Below, in pieces: positions 35,461 through 45,781 of a stretch of DNA of 64,000 nucleotides. Every line of letters begins with the position of its first letter. Position 1 is the stretch's first letter. The DNA is from Globodera rostochiensis (lineage: Eukaryota > Nematoda > Chromadorea > Rhabditida > Heteroderidae). The stretch is from the NCBI GenBank assembly GCA_018350325.1, contig JAEVLN010000001.1, positions 6,229,254 to 6,293,253 of the forward strand, read 5' to 3'. Made by a program: the position numbers and the translations under genes. Below the pieces are notes generated by a model. That model saw only the letters and a list, made by a program, of their open reading frames with translations, had not been told where the DNA came from and ran no database searches.

Positions 35461-37408
35461 ATGCCACGAAACAACGACCGGTCGGCGGCACATCCGCCGC
35501 CGCATTCCCAATCGGCGCCGGCGGAGGACAACACCGAAATTGACTGCGTCGACCGGGGCATCAACAACTTTGGGCAGCTCCGTTTGAACTGTACGCAGGC
35601 CACTTTTTTAATTGATTGAATGTGTTTAATGACTTATTAATTGTTGAAAAATTGGTTGAATGTGTTTAATGACTTATTAATTGTTGAAAAGTGTGCTGAA
35701 GTTTAGTTGAAAACTGTCGAGTGACGCGATTGACGCTCAGCCACAACAAATTGACTGCACTGCCAGCCAATATGTGAGGTGTTTTGCAAAAAATTAAAGG
35801 GGGGGAAACGAGCGAAAAAGGAAAACTTTGGATGCGCTATTTGTTCGTTTTCGTTAGGGTGAAAGAAGCCCCGATGAGGTTTTTAACGTTTTTATGTTCT
35901 TTTTGATTTGCGATATTGACCGGAATTCATTCATGTCTCAGATCGGACCTTGTTGCGCTTGAGCAGCTGAACCTGTGGAACAACCACATTGTGGTCAGTT
36001 CGTTCACTCAATTGATTGCGTCCTTTTAACGAACAAATTGCTTTTGCGCGGCTGCATTGGTCTGCTTGTTAATGTTTTGCTTTACCCTTTGAGGAGTTGC
36101 CGGTGACCATCTCAGCCTTGCCCAACCTGAAGCTGCTCAATGTCGGGTAAGTACAAATATTTTGTTGGGGGCCCCTTCACTCCCACCTCACCCATTGCCC
36201 TTCTCATTTTGGAATGAATCGGCTGGACAAACTCCCGCGTGGCTTCGGCTCTTTCGCCAAGTTGGAGCTGCTCGACTTGACCTACAACAATTTGCGAGAG
36301 CAAAGTCTGCCCGGAAACTTTTTCTTCATGCCAACCCTTCGAGCGCTTTATCTTGGTCCGCGTTTCTGGGTTGTAACAGCGTAAAAAAAAAAATATGTAA
36401 ATTTCAGGCGACAACGATTTTGAATCTTTTCCGGAGGATATTGGACATTTGGTAAGCCTTTTTTGTTTTGTTTAAATGAATGCTGTTCGTTGAAGACAAA
36501 TCTCCAAGTGCTGGTACTGCGCGAAAATGACCTCATCGATTTGCCAAGGCAAATGGGCAGTCTTCAAAAGCTGAAAGAGCTGCACATTCAGGCAATTTGT
36601 TGTGGCGGGCGGACGGGGGGGGGGGACAAAGAATGGACGACGGAATTCTTTTTTTTTGTTTGTTAATGCCATAAATCTTTTTGCAGGGAAATCGACTCCA
36701 AGTGCTTCCTCCCGAGTTGGGCCAACTCGACCTGATCGACCCGCACGACGAAAACGCCAAAACCCTCCGAGTCGAGAACAATCCGTCAGTTTTTTGTTGT
36801 TGTTTTGATACGAGTAGTTTTTGTGAAGAAATGTTTTTTTACTTTTTTGGGGCAAGGCAGGATTTACATTTTTAAAATATAGGCAATATATAGGGTACGA
36901 AAAGCCTGCGTCATTGTCATTGTCATTTAAATTAAGATGGATTTTGCCACTGAAAGAAGCTCTCACCCGCGGAGCACAAGGCGGAGACTGGCAGAACGGG
37001 TGTGTATGTTTTGATGATGTACAGGGGCTAATCGGCTTCCCATCCCTTTGTTGTTTTATGCTTATGGAATAGAGTTTTGTCGGGGGGCCTGGGGAACTGA
37101 ATTTTATTTTTAGTTTATCCGAAACTGAAAATCCCAGTTCAGAACCGAGGGAAGGGCATTTTTCTTTTCCGTTTTGGCACTTTTCCTTTATTCTGAGATT
37201 TAGCGTCGAGGCCTTCTGGAATTACATTCGCAGCGACAATTACCGTCGTCTGTACGAAAGCCATCCGGTGGGCGTTGGGTCGCCGCCGCCGAAGCGAAAC
37301 AAAGAGAAGAAAATCAGCCGAGTGAAGGGGTCCGCCATCGCCGGCGGGGGCGGCGGCGGCGGCATGGGCTCCCGAGGACAGAGTCGGGAACGGACAGAGC
37401 GCGATTGA
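35461..37408 (+). CDS. rsu-1: Ras suppressor protein 1 (leucine-rich repeat protein of the IPP complex)
   Basis: RSU1 binds PINCH in the integrin-linked kinase-PINCH-parvin complex at cell-matrix adhesions. The start MPRNNDRSAAHPPPHSQ leads to the family motif IDCVDRGINNFGQL. Leucine-rich repeats follow on separate small exons: VTRLTLSHNKLTALPANM (about 35720-35775), LVALEQLNLWNNHIV (35942-35990), LPVTISALPNLKLLNVG (36096-36147), LPRGFGSFAKLELLDLTYNN and LPGNFFFMPTLRALYLG (36220-36360), DFESFPEDIGHL, LQVLVLRENDLIDLPRQMGS and GNRLQVLPPELGQLDL. The tail has AENNP-type VENNP, then EAFWNYIRSDNYRRLY and a basic end with ISRVKG and a Gly run. TGA is at 37406-37408. The LRR order matches RSU1 closely; the N-terminal leader is divergent. 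Confidence 0.92.
35613..35692. repeat. 40-bp tandem duplication in an RSU1 intron
   Basis: TTGAATGTGTTTAATGACTT with ATTAATTGTTGAAAA occurs twice in a row at a 40-bp offset and is nearly identical. It probably arose as a local slip or duplication inside the first intron. Confidence 0.8.
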
Positions 37409-38238
37409 AGGCGATCAACAGAGCGATGAGTGGCCTTCGACGCCCGATCAAAACACATTAAATCTGGAAACACACACAATCCAATAATACTTGTGCACTT
37501 TTAGCATTGTAGTTGGACCCCCCCCCCCCCATTTTAGTTTTGTTCCTCCGTTTTTTGTTTGTTTGTTTACTAAGACCATGAAAACAAAATGTGTAAGTTG
37601 TGTAAGGACGACAATTTGGGTTTGTAAAAATGGGAAATCGAGGCTTCCCTGTGTGATGGACAAGTAATTAAAGATAGCTTTTGAGGATGCCCCCCCAGGG
37701 CTCTCAACTCATCCACAACAAAATATGGCAAATTTTCAAAATTATGGCATTTGCCATAAAAATAGGGCAAATTGAGAGCCCTGCCCCCCCCTCCCCCTTA
37801 TAGAAAAAGATTCAACACAAGTCGTGGGCTCCGTCGTGCAAAGAGAGCAACCAAAAAAACCGATTTCCCTCACATTTCCGCAAGAAAATATCTTCTTCAT
37901 TTTGGTGTAATATAAAATAAAATATTCGATGCAGGGAGGTGGGGGTGGTGGGGGTGGGGAGGTTGAAGGGGGGGGGGGGGGAGGGGAATCACACTTTTTC
38001 CAAGCGGCAAGGGAATTGAATCGACTTTTGTGATCGACACCAATCATCTGCTGGTCTGGGGCAGGCGATTGATCATTTTCTTCGCTGGAGGTGGCCGAGA
38101 ATCTCGGCGACCTTGTTGTTTACTGCTCCCATTTCCTCCTCACCCCCCCCCCACTCTCACCCACCTCCTTCAAGCCGCCGCCCTCTTAATCTCCGATCAC
38201 TTAACGGTCTCTCTCAACGGCAAACATTGCTTTTGATC
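37409..38238. other. Intergenic with G/C runs and a MITE
   Basis: Contains C-runs at 37518-37530, a small inverted-repeat element at 37696-37783 (listed separately), GGTGGGGGTGG-type sequence with a long G-run near 37968-37982, and CT-rich sequence before the next start codon. No gene is supported. Confidence 0.5.
37696..37783. mobile_element. Small MITE, family E
   Basis: An 88-bp element with inverted ends CAGGGCTCTCAACT and AATTGAGAGCCCTG (13 of 14 pairs) and an internal ATGGCAAAT/ATTTGCCAT inverted pair. It is inserted in a C-run, so the target duplication cannot be defined; 5' TGCCCCCC and 3' CCCCCCCT are consistent with one. Confidence 0.7.
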
Positions 38239-38548
38239 ATGATGCTTTCACGAGGACAAAAAGCCCAACATGGAATTGGTCGTCCCGCCTCTCTGCGAAC
38301 AGTTTTATTCACTTTTGGCGTCGTTCTGATGGTGGTGGTAGTGGAGGAAGCGCGTTCACAGAGGCTGAATTCGGTCAGCACAACGGGCCTTTTGATTGGC
38401 AAGGGCACTGAGGTTCGTGTGGAATGGCGGGGGGGGGGGGGAGACAAACCGCGCAAAAGCTTTTCCCCAATTTGAGGTTAAAGCGGCGTCCGTCCCGCTT
38501 TTGCCGGAGCCCATGTTGGAAATCCCGTCACATTCAGCGCCAGGTTAG
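38239..38548 (+). CDS. Putative small secreted peptide
   Basis: Two exons, 38239-38412 and 38477-38548, join in phase 0 to 81 residues. The intron runs from GAG/GTTCGTG to TTTGAG and contains a long G-run. The start MMLSRGQKAQHGIG is followed by a hydrophobic stretch TVLFTFGVVLMVVVVEEARS that could be a signal anchor or a late signal peptide. The predicted end is EIPSHSAPG. A terminal Gly could allow amidation if this is a neuropeptide-type precursor, but no dibasic sites are seen. No family is recognised, and the second exon is a guess based on frame and splice signals. Confidence 0.4.
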
Positions 38549-38724
38549 CCCCGGGAGGGAAAGGTCCGTCTCCGTCCCCACCCGTTTTATCAAACTAAAA
38601 ATTTAGTTTCGCCCTCTGAATTGGACTTTGCCAGAAGAAAACGCAGAGCAAATTGATAGCCAGAAAATCCCAACTATTCAAAAAAAAAAAATTTTATTTC
38701 CATTAAACTCAATAAAGAAAAGAA

Positions 38725-40222
38725 TTAAAGAAGCAAATCATCGATGAATTCATCAAATTCGTCATTGACCGTTTTCTCCGCATCCAAAACTGCCGTTTTC
38801 TTCGACCAAATTTCGGACGCTTGTTCCTGAAAACAAAAGAAAAAATATACAATTTCCAAACAGAAACAAGTTTAGATTTGCACCTACTTTGGTTTTTTCT
38901 TCAAAAAAAAATTTTCGGGGGGGGGGGGTGGGGTGTTGACTGAAAAAATTTTTTGGGGGTTGGGGGTGTTGACTAAATTGGGGGAGGGCTGTAGCCCCCC
39001 CCCCTGGATACGCCCTTGAGGGGCAACATATTGTAAGTGTACGCACCCGACTCGCCGCCTCATCGATTTTCCGCTTCTCTTCTTCCGGCACTTTCTTCTC
39101 GGCTTCTTCCGTCTCCGTGTCCGAGGAGGACGAACTGCTGCTGCTTTCTTGCTCCTCCTCCTCTCTTCTTCTTCTCCTCCTCCTCTTTTCTTCCTTTTTC
39201 CTCCGCTTCTCATCAGCCCGGGCATCGTCGTCATCGTCCACTTCCTTTTTCACTTCCACCTTCATTTTCTTCTTCACCAATCTTTTTTGTGAATGGAAAT
39301 TCAACTTTGCCGAGCAGTCCGGACATAAGCGCACTTTGACCAGTGCATTTTTCTTCACTCCGTGCTCAGTGTAGGCAAAATTTACCTGCAAAATATATTT
39401 TAAACTTTACAAGAAGTGAGGCTAATTTCTGCAAAATTAAAAATTTCTGTTTCGTGCCACCCAACTGAACAGAGGACGGGACGCTTTCAGGTAGTCACTG
39501 CTAACCTCCCAACTGGACAGTCCGTCGCGCGTTTGACAATGTTTGCTGCCGCATTCGAACTGTCCCTTGCCCGAGAACAATTCGGGCTCCACTCGCCACC
39601 GCATGGCGTACACATTCTTCACGTACCGACTCAAATCCACGATGCAGTACTCCTTGAACAGCTTGTCATAGTACCGCTTGGCCAACCGCGCCTCCCAACT
39701 TTGTTCGGCCTCGCTGAGCTCATTCTCTGACCAAAGAAAACGGTGGTTCTCCTGAAGAATGGAGAAAAGAAATTATTTATGAAAATAAATTCGAATCGAA
39801 CCCGAATAATGTCAAAGTCATTTTTGTCGTTTGAAGTGTCCCGTTGCAACTTTTTTGTTGAACCTTTGTAATAAGCCACATAATTGTTAATCATCATTTT
39901 GTGACGAGTGTACGCGTCGACAGCGTGAGAACATCGCTTTATCCTTAATCAAACAAAAATAAAAATTAGAAATGCAAAAATGCGAATAAAGAATTTAAAG
40001 TTTTTCATCCATTTTTGACTTTTAAAAATTGAAAATTTAAAGGTGGGTCTGGTATTTGTAATATATATTTTGTAACCTTTGGTCAGGCGGAATTGCTTTG
40101 CTTCCAGCCGGAATCGAAAACCTTGAGCTTGAACCTGTTGAGCTCCCCGCACCGTCTTCCTTTTTCTTTCTTCGCTTTAATTCCGGTAGAAAAGCATTTG
40201 GCTCGTCAAAAACTCTCCTCAT
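38725..40222 (-). CDS. FRA10AC1-like nuclear protein
   Basis: FRA10AC1 is a conserved nuclear protein linked to spliceosomal C complexes. Reading leftward from ATG 40222: MRRVFDEPNAFLPELKRRKK and a Ser-rich stretch; HAVDAYTRHKMMINNYVAYY (about 39850-39930); ENHRFLWSENE; the core WEARLAKRYYDKLFKEYCIV, DLSRYVKNVYAMRWRVE and GKGQFECGSKHC (39530-39700); SSWEVNFAYTEHGVKKNALV, RLCPDCSAKLNFH; then a Lys/Arg/Glu and Ser-rich charged region; and the acidic end DEFDEFIDDLLL with its stop at 38725-38727. The block order and the Cys pairs (FECG..HC, LCPDC) match the family. An intron near 38885-39035 holds repeat DNA, so readthrough products there are not real. Confidence 0.88.
38885..39025. mobile_element. 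Probable MITE-like repeat in the FRA10AC1 intron
   Basis: It has G-runs and two GGGGTGTTGACT units, and ends with CCCCCCTGGATACGCCCTTG. The reverse of that end, CAAGGGCGTATCCAGG, resembles the start of the repeat near 54651. The left end is unclear and no target duplication was found. Confidence 0.45.
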
Positions 40223-40700
40223 TTCTAAGAAATGCTTAGATTGTGGTTAGATTAAAAAAAAGGCCATTCGAAAGTTGAAAGTGAATGGATTATAATGAGG
40301 ATGGGTGTCTGATAGACTTAGGCTTCGATGTTTTAAAACTTTTTTACAAAAATTTCTGATAAAATTTGTCAGTGAAAAAATCCCAAATCCGCCAAAAATC
40401 AGACAACAGAATGCCAAATGTAGAAAGCGTTTCGCGTTATTTTAATTTTCAAATAAAACATTTAATTTAAATGAATTTTTCCAAAAATTTTCTAAAGTAA
40501 TTTTTGTCCATGGCTTTTTTCCGTCAAAGATTTTGTGTTTACGCTTTTGGTATAATCATGGTCCTCTGTTTAGAACGGAATCCCGAGTTTTTGTAGGAAA
40601 GGTTTTTGAAAAAACGTAATCTCGAGCCCGATTCTTTATACCTTTGATTTAAATTTCTTTTTCGAAAACAGAGACTCACCTCCGGTGTTCGTTTTATCCA

Positions 40701-43700
40701 ATGGATAATACAAATGAACTTGCAATCGATGGAGTAAAAATTCAGTTTCCCTATGTGCCCTATGATTGTCAGCGTTCATTTATGGACAGGGTGATCAAAT
40801 CCTTGAACTCGGTTTGTATTTTGGAATGCTTCTGAAGTTTTTGGCATCGTTTTACATTATTTAGAGTTCAAACGCTGCGCTTGAGTCTCCGACCGGAACC
40901 GGGAAGACTCTGTCACTTCTCTGTGCCGCACTGGCGTGGGTTCAACGCGAGAAGGAACGCTTGACACCCAAAATGACTTCGGCAAAAGGCCTTGTGGAAC
41001 CAACCAGTCAACAGTCTGGTGTGGATTTTTTAAAATTCCATTTAATCAAATTGGAAGTTGCAGATGCTTCTTCTGCCCCGCCGCTTTATCCAAAGATCTT
41101 TTATGCATCACGAACACACAGCCAATTGCAGCAAGTGGTTCGCGAGCTGAACAAAACCAAATACAAAGCGTAAAATTTTCACGAAAAAAATTGACAAGTC
41201 CAAAAGATTGGGGGGCATAATAATGTTTTTCAGGGTCGTGAAAGTGGCCACTTTGGCCGGCCGTGATCAACTTTGCATCAATGAAAAGGTTATGGAAGAA
41301 AAGAATTCCGAGACGCGTGGCCATGTGTGTCGAACCTTGGTCAAAGCGCGCAAATGCCATTACCATTTGCAGTTGGACAGTACGCTTTTTTTAATGTGTT
41401 TTTATTCAAATTAATTCAATTTGCGTCGTTTTCAGTGGACGATGTGATGGTGAATGAGATGTATAAGACGGAAGCGGACGGGCAAGCAATGGACATTGAG
41501 GATTTAATGAACGCTGCGCGGAAATTCCGGTTAGTTTTTTTGTTGTATTTACTTTTAAATAATTAATTAATCAAAATATTGGACCTTAAAAAACAGACAT
41601 TGCCCTTTCTACCGCGCCCGGCAAATGTACGACTCGGCCGACCTGATTCTGTTGCCATACAATTACTTGCTGGACCCTAAAATTCGCAAAATTCATTCGA
41701 TCCGGGTACGTCTTTAAGTCCTCCTCCTTTTTTTGACTTTCCCCAAAAATTTGTGTAGGTGAGAGGCAACATTTTGATTTTTGACGAAGCGCATAACATG
41801 GTAAATATTGTATAAGTGTCAGGCCCGTAGCCAGGGGGGGGCATGCCCCCCCCTTCCGAAATGAAATTTGAAAAAAAAAAATATTCGTATTTTTGGACCA
41901 TTTTTCTTAACAAATTGTCATCAAAAATTCAAAAAAAAAATTTTCCCGACGGGCCTGATAAGTGTAGCGCCTAACTTTCTCACAAAAACAACTTACTTTT
42001 AAGGAAGCAATTGCGGAGGAGTCAATGTCCGTCGATTTTTCCACCAAATCGCTGAGCGTCGCAATTCGGGAGGCCAAGCAAGTGTTGGAGTTGGTGGTGG
42101 AGGAGGAAGAGAATCTCCGCACCGAAATGGTCACCGTCGAAATTGCCCATTTTTGTCCAATTGTTTAATTTTAATGCTTTTTTCCCCAGGACGAAAACGG
42201 CGAATCGTTCGGCGAACTGACAAAGAAAAAGAACGGCAAAAATCAGCAGAGGGACGGCGGCGAGGAGGACGAGCGACTGTTGCCCAAAAACGATGTCGCG
42301 CATTTGTTGGGTAAGCTACCGGTCGAGACGAGATCTCGTCTCGAGGATCTTGAAAAATCTTGACGAGATTCTCGAGAAATCTCGACTAGATTCTCGAGAA
42401 ATCTCGACCTCGAGATCTCGTCTCGAATAAATCTGAATTTTCGAGATCCGAGATTTTTTCGAGAATCTCGTCTCGCTCGAAGCTCAAGTCCGGGCTCTAC
42501 AAAAGAGCCGCTTTTCCTTTGTGAACGTTTAACGCCCTTTTTGCCGACAATTTTAGTGCTTCTTCACAATTTTGAGGAGCAAATTGACGCTTTGGCGGCG
42601 GCGGGCGGCGGCGCCGTCATCGACAGAGTGCCGGGACGTGTCTATTCCGGTTGGTTAAGCCGTCCTCTTTCTTTTAAGACTTTGTCCCCATCTCTCCCCA
42701 AAAAGGGGAAAAAATGGTGGAACTGATGAAAAATGCACAAATTTTGCGGAGTCATCGGGACAAAATTTGCAGTCTCATCGACAGAATTGGCCTCTTCCTT
42801 GCCGGACATGGTAAGTTGGTGCCGAAAAAAATAAATTCTCCATTTTTTAAAATTGAAATTTAGCGGCAAAAAACTTTGGCGTTTGGTCCGTCAAAGGCTC
42901 CGCACTGTCCGAATTCGCCTCTTTAATTTCTGTCGTTTTTGTGGACGCAGTTGAAGGCATTTTTGAACGGAATTTCATTAAATTTGTTGTTTATCATTTC
43001 CAATTTCAGGTGCATCTCGCCATTTTCAACTGTTTGTGGAGCGGAAAGAAAGCATTTTGGATCATCAAGAACGGCACAAGGGACTCATTGAAGTGGACGA
43101 CGGCAATGGAACTGAAGATGCAAAATCCGTAACGGAATTTAAACTCAATTACTGGTAAAAAAAAGCTGTGGAACCATACCATGGACTGTGTGTGTACACC
43201 TTGAATTTCAGGTGTTTCAACGCTGGCGTAGCAATGAAATTTATTCAGGTGCAAAAAAACTTACTTTAAGCTAATAAGCGCATTTTGCACTTAAAAGGAT
43301 CGCGGCACTCGGTCGATCATTCTCGCCTCCGGCACTTTGGCTCCGATGCCAATGTTCATACAGTGCATGGGAATGTCTGTGTTTTTTTGTTGTTGCTCCA
43401 CAGCCATTTACGAGCTTCACAAAATTTTTCAGTTCGTTCGGCTGGACTTTGGAGTCGGCACATTGCGCCCGTCAGGATCAGTTGATGGTCGCCGCATTGA
43501 GCAAGGGCCCCACCGGCGTGGAATTGGCCGGCACTTTTCAAAACAGGCAAACAAATTGAATTGAAATGTTTGGAAAGTTTTGTGAGGGGACGGGGGGTGC
43601 CGTTAAATATTCATGCTCATTTGGACATTTTAATTGTTTTGTTTAAGAAACAGTTTCTCGTACAAACTGTCGGTTGGCGAGGTGGTTTTGCTCACGGCAA

Positions 43701-45200
43701 AAAGCACTCCTCAGGGCATGCTGGTGTTTTTCCCGTCCTACTCTCAGATGGGCACAGTTTTGGACCATTGGAAGGTCGGTGGGTGGCATTGGCACTCACG
43801 GAGGCCATCCCTGGCGAATTTCCTCTTGTTCAGAGCGGTCGCTCCACCAATGGCCAATGCCTTTGGGATCAGCTCGCGCGGCAAAAGCTTCTTCTTGTGG
43901 AGCCGAAAGACAAAAGAGAAGTGCCCGCCCTCTTCAGAGAGTTCGACGCCGCCGTGCGGGACAATCGACCGGGTGCCGCAAAAAGTGGTGGTGCCCTCCT
44001 TTTCGCTGTTTGTCGTGGCAAAGTTTGGCATTTGAGCCGACGATTCTGTTTAACTTTCCCTCTCACCACCATTATCAGCTGAGTGAGGGCATTGACTTTT
44101 CTGATTCGCACTGTCGTGCCGTTGTCATTGTTGGCATTCCGTTCCCGCCTCTGTACGAGCCGCGCATTATTCTCAAAAAGGCTTGTTTGACTGAACAGCG
44201 CAAGAAAGTGCCAAGTGTACGCATCTCAAGAAATATGCCAATTTTTCAAAACATTGCCACTTTTAGTCGTTGAATCCGGACGAATGGTATCGAATTGAGG
44301 GCATTCGAGCGGTTAACCAGGCACTTGGACGAATCATTCGGCACAAAGATGTGATTGTGTCGTTGGATAATATACATTTTGGACCCCATGAACTTGACAT
44401 TTCCATTTTTGCAGGACTTTGGCATCGTCGTGTTGGCCGATTCAAGGTTTTTCCACTATTCATCGGTTGAAGCATAATTGGACAGTTTTGCGAGTGCCTC
44501 AGATTCGGTACGCTCAACCGATTGATGTTCCCCTGTTGGATCCGCAACTCCATCCAAACCCTCACAAATACGGCAAATTTTGCACCGCTCGTCAGTCGTT
44601 TCTTCGCTGAGCGTGGCATTCTCATCGAGCGGTCGCACGTGGCGATGGTTCAACAACAACAACAGCAAAAGCAGCAGCAGAACGAGCGTAAACGGCGATC
44701 CCATCAAACGTTGGATCATCAACATCCGTTTGGTCAACTCCAAAACGGCGAGTCCAAACGCAATTTGCCACTGCTCAGTGGCATTGCAGAGATTTATGGC
44801 ATTAAAACGGAGCAGACGTTGACACCATCGACCTCACAAAGCCAACAGGATTATGACTTTGACAATGAGGAGATTCAGGCAAGAACTTGCTGCTTGATGT
44901 ACATCGACATAATAAATGATTGGACAGTTTCAGGTGATAAGTGTGCTGCAGAACAACCACACATACAAATCGGGCACCCCAATTGCATTGTCAATAACAA
45001 CAAGAACAACACCAAAAGTGCCAACAGCAGAGATTACATTTGTTGGCCAAGCATTTAAAGGACAATCAAACAACAAGGAGGAAGCAGCATTGAACAAAGA
45101 CAACGACGTTCGGTTGACTCTGAGTGAGAAGTCCAAATGGAAGAAGGCCAAATTGCGCATGGCCGAGCTGAACCCTGCGTATTTTGAGGAAACGCTCTGA
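40701..45200 (+). CDS. rtel-1: Regulator of telomere elongation helicase 1 (RTEL1), Fe-S DEAH helicase
   Basis: 5'-3' DNA helicase of the XPD family that dismantles D-loops and T-loops and limits crossover. The start [20 protein letters not shown] leads to the Walker A block [13 protein letters not shown] (about 40883-40920); [18 protein letters not shown]; four Fe-S cysteines in DQLC, HVC, KCHY and [18 protein letters not shown], a DEAH box (41770-41801); [30 protein letters not shown]; and motif [14 protein letters not shown] (about 44312-44347). The conserved block [10 protein letters not shown] is reached through an intron at about 44452-44508, which removes an apparent stop. The C-terminal part is Gln-rich and ends [10 protein letters not shown] at TGA 45198-45200. 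One late intron has a GC donor (CAG/GCAAGA, 44879). A MITE lies in an intron at 41820. The catalytic motifs are intact. Confidence 0.93.
41820..41957. mobile_element. hAT-like MITE, family C
   Basis: A 138-bp element with ends CAGGCCCGTAGCC and GACGGGCCTG and a perfect 8-bp duplication, ATAAGTGT, at 41812-41819 and 41958-41965. The interior has G and C runs, then A-rich sequence with AACAAATTGTCATCAAAAAT. It lies in an RTEL1 intron just after the DEAH-box exon. Confidence 0.92.
42312..42499. mobile_element. Probable family D MITE in an RTEL1 intron
   Basis: Made of overlapping GAGATCTCGTCTCGA palindromes. The right end, CCGGGCTCTA, matches the family D elements at 46997 and 51531. The left end (CTACCGGTCGAG) is diverged, and no 8-bp duplication is visible. 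Confidence 0.6.
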
Positions 45201-45781
45201 TCACACACTGATCCGTTGACAGAAAAACGGGTCACCAATTAACAAACACAAACACTTTTTAATTGACTGGTGATTGATTGATTGATTGTTTATTTTTATT
45301 GTCTTTTATTTGTGTTTGTAGACAATTTGCACTGGTAAAGTTGAAAAAGCAAATTTTGGAATATATTTTCAATTGGCTCATGAAATTGATTCCTCTTTAG
45401 CGATGTGTGGTGGGGCCGTTGGAGGAGTCAACCAACCTCCGGCCGCAGTTGGCGGGTCCGGACTCGTCGCGGGCATTGGCCCCCCCCGTCCCCCAACCCT
45501 TTCGTCGTTAAATCCTTTCATTTTTCGTTTCCCGGCAGCAAAAGCTCCCAATCCCCCAGTTGTTACCTTCCTACGCCGTAGGGGAGTGGAGAGGAGAGGA
45601 TGGATGATGGATGGATGGAAACGATAACTAACCACAAACGAATGGGGGGGGGGGGGAGAGTAGTCGATTCTTTTCCATTTTGATTAATAATTCCCCTCAA
45701 AAACACCCGCCGAATTCAAACAGATCGATTTAATTGCCTATTTATTACGTTTCAAAAGAAGGCCGCAACAAACAAACAAAT
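45201..45781. other. Intergenic between RTEL1 and beta-ureidopropionase
   Basis: Tandem TTGA (GATTGATTGATTGATTG) near 45268, AT-rich flank, then GC-richer sequence with a G-run near 45643-45656. No gene is supported. The part before 45782 is the likely promoter. Confidence 0.5.

Noticed and set aside
44450..44510. Stop codon inside RTEL1 after the motif VI region
   Set aside because: An intron from AAG/GTTTTTCC to GTGCCTCAG restores [15 protein letters not shown], which fits the family.
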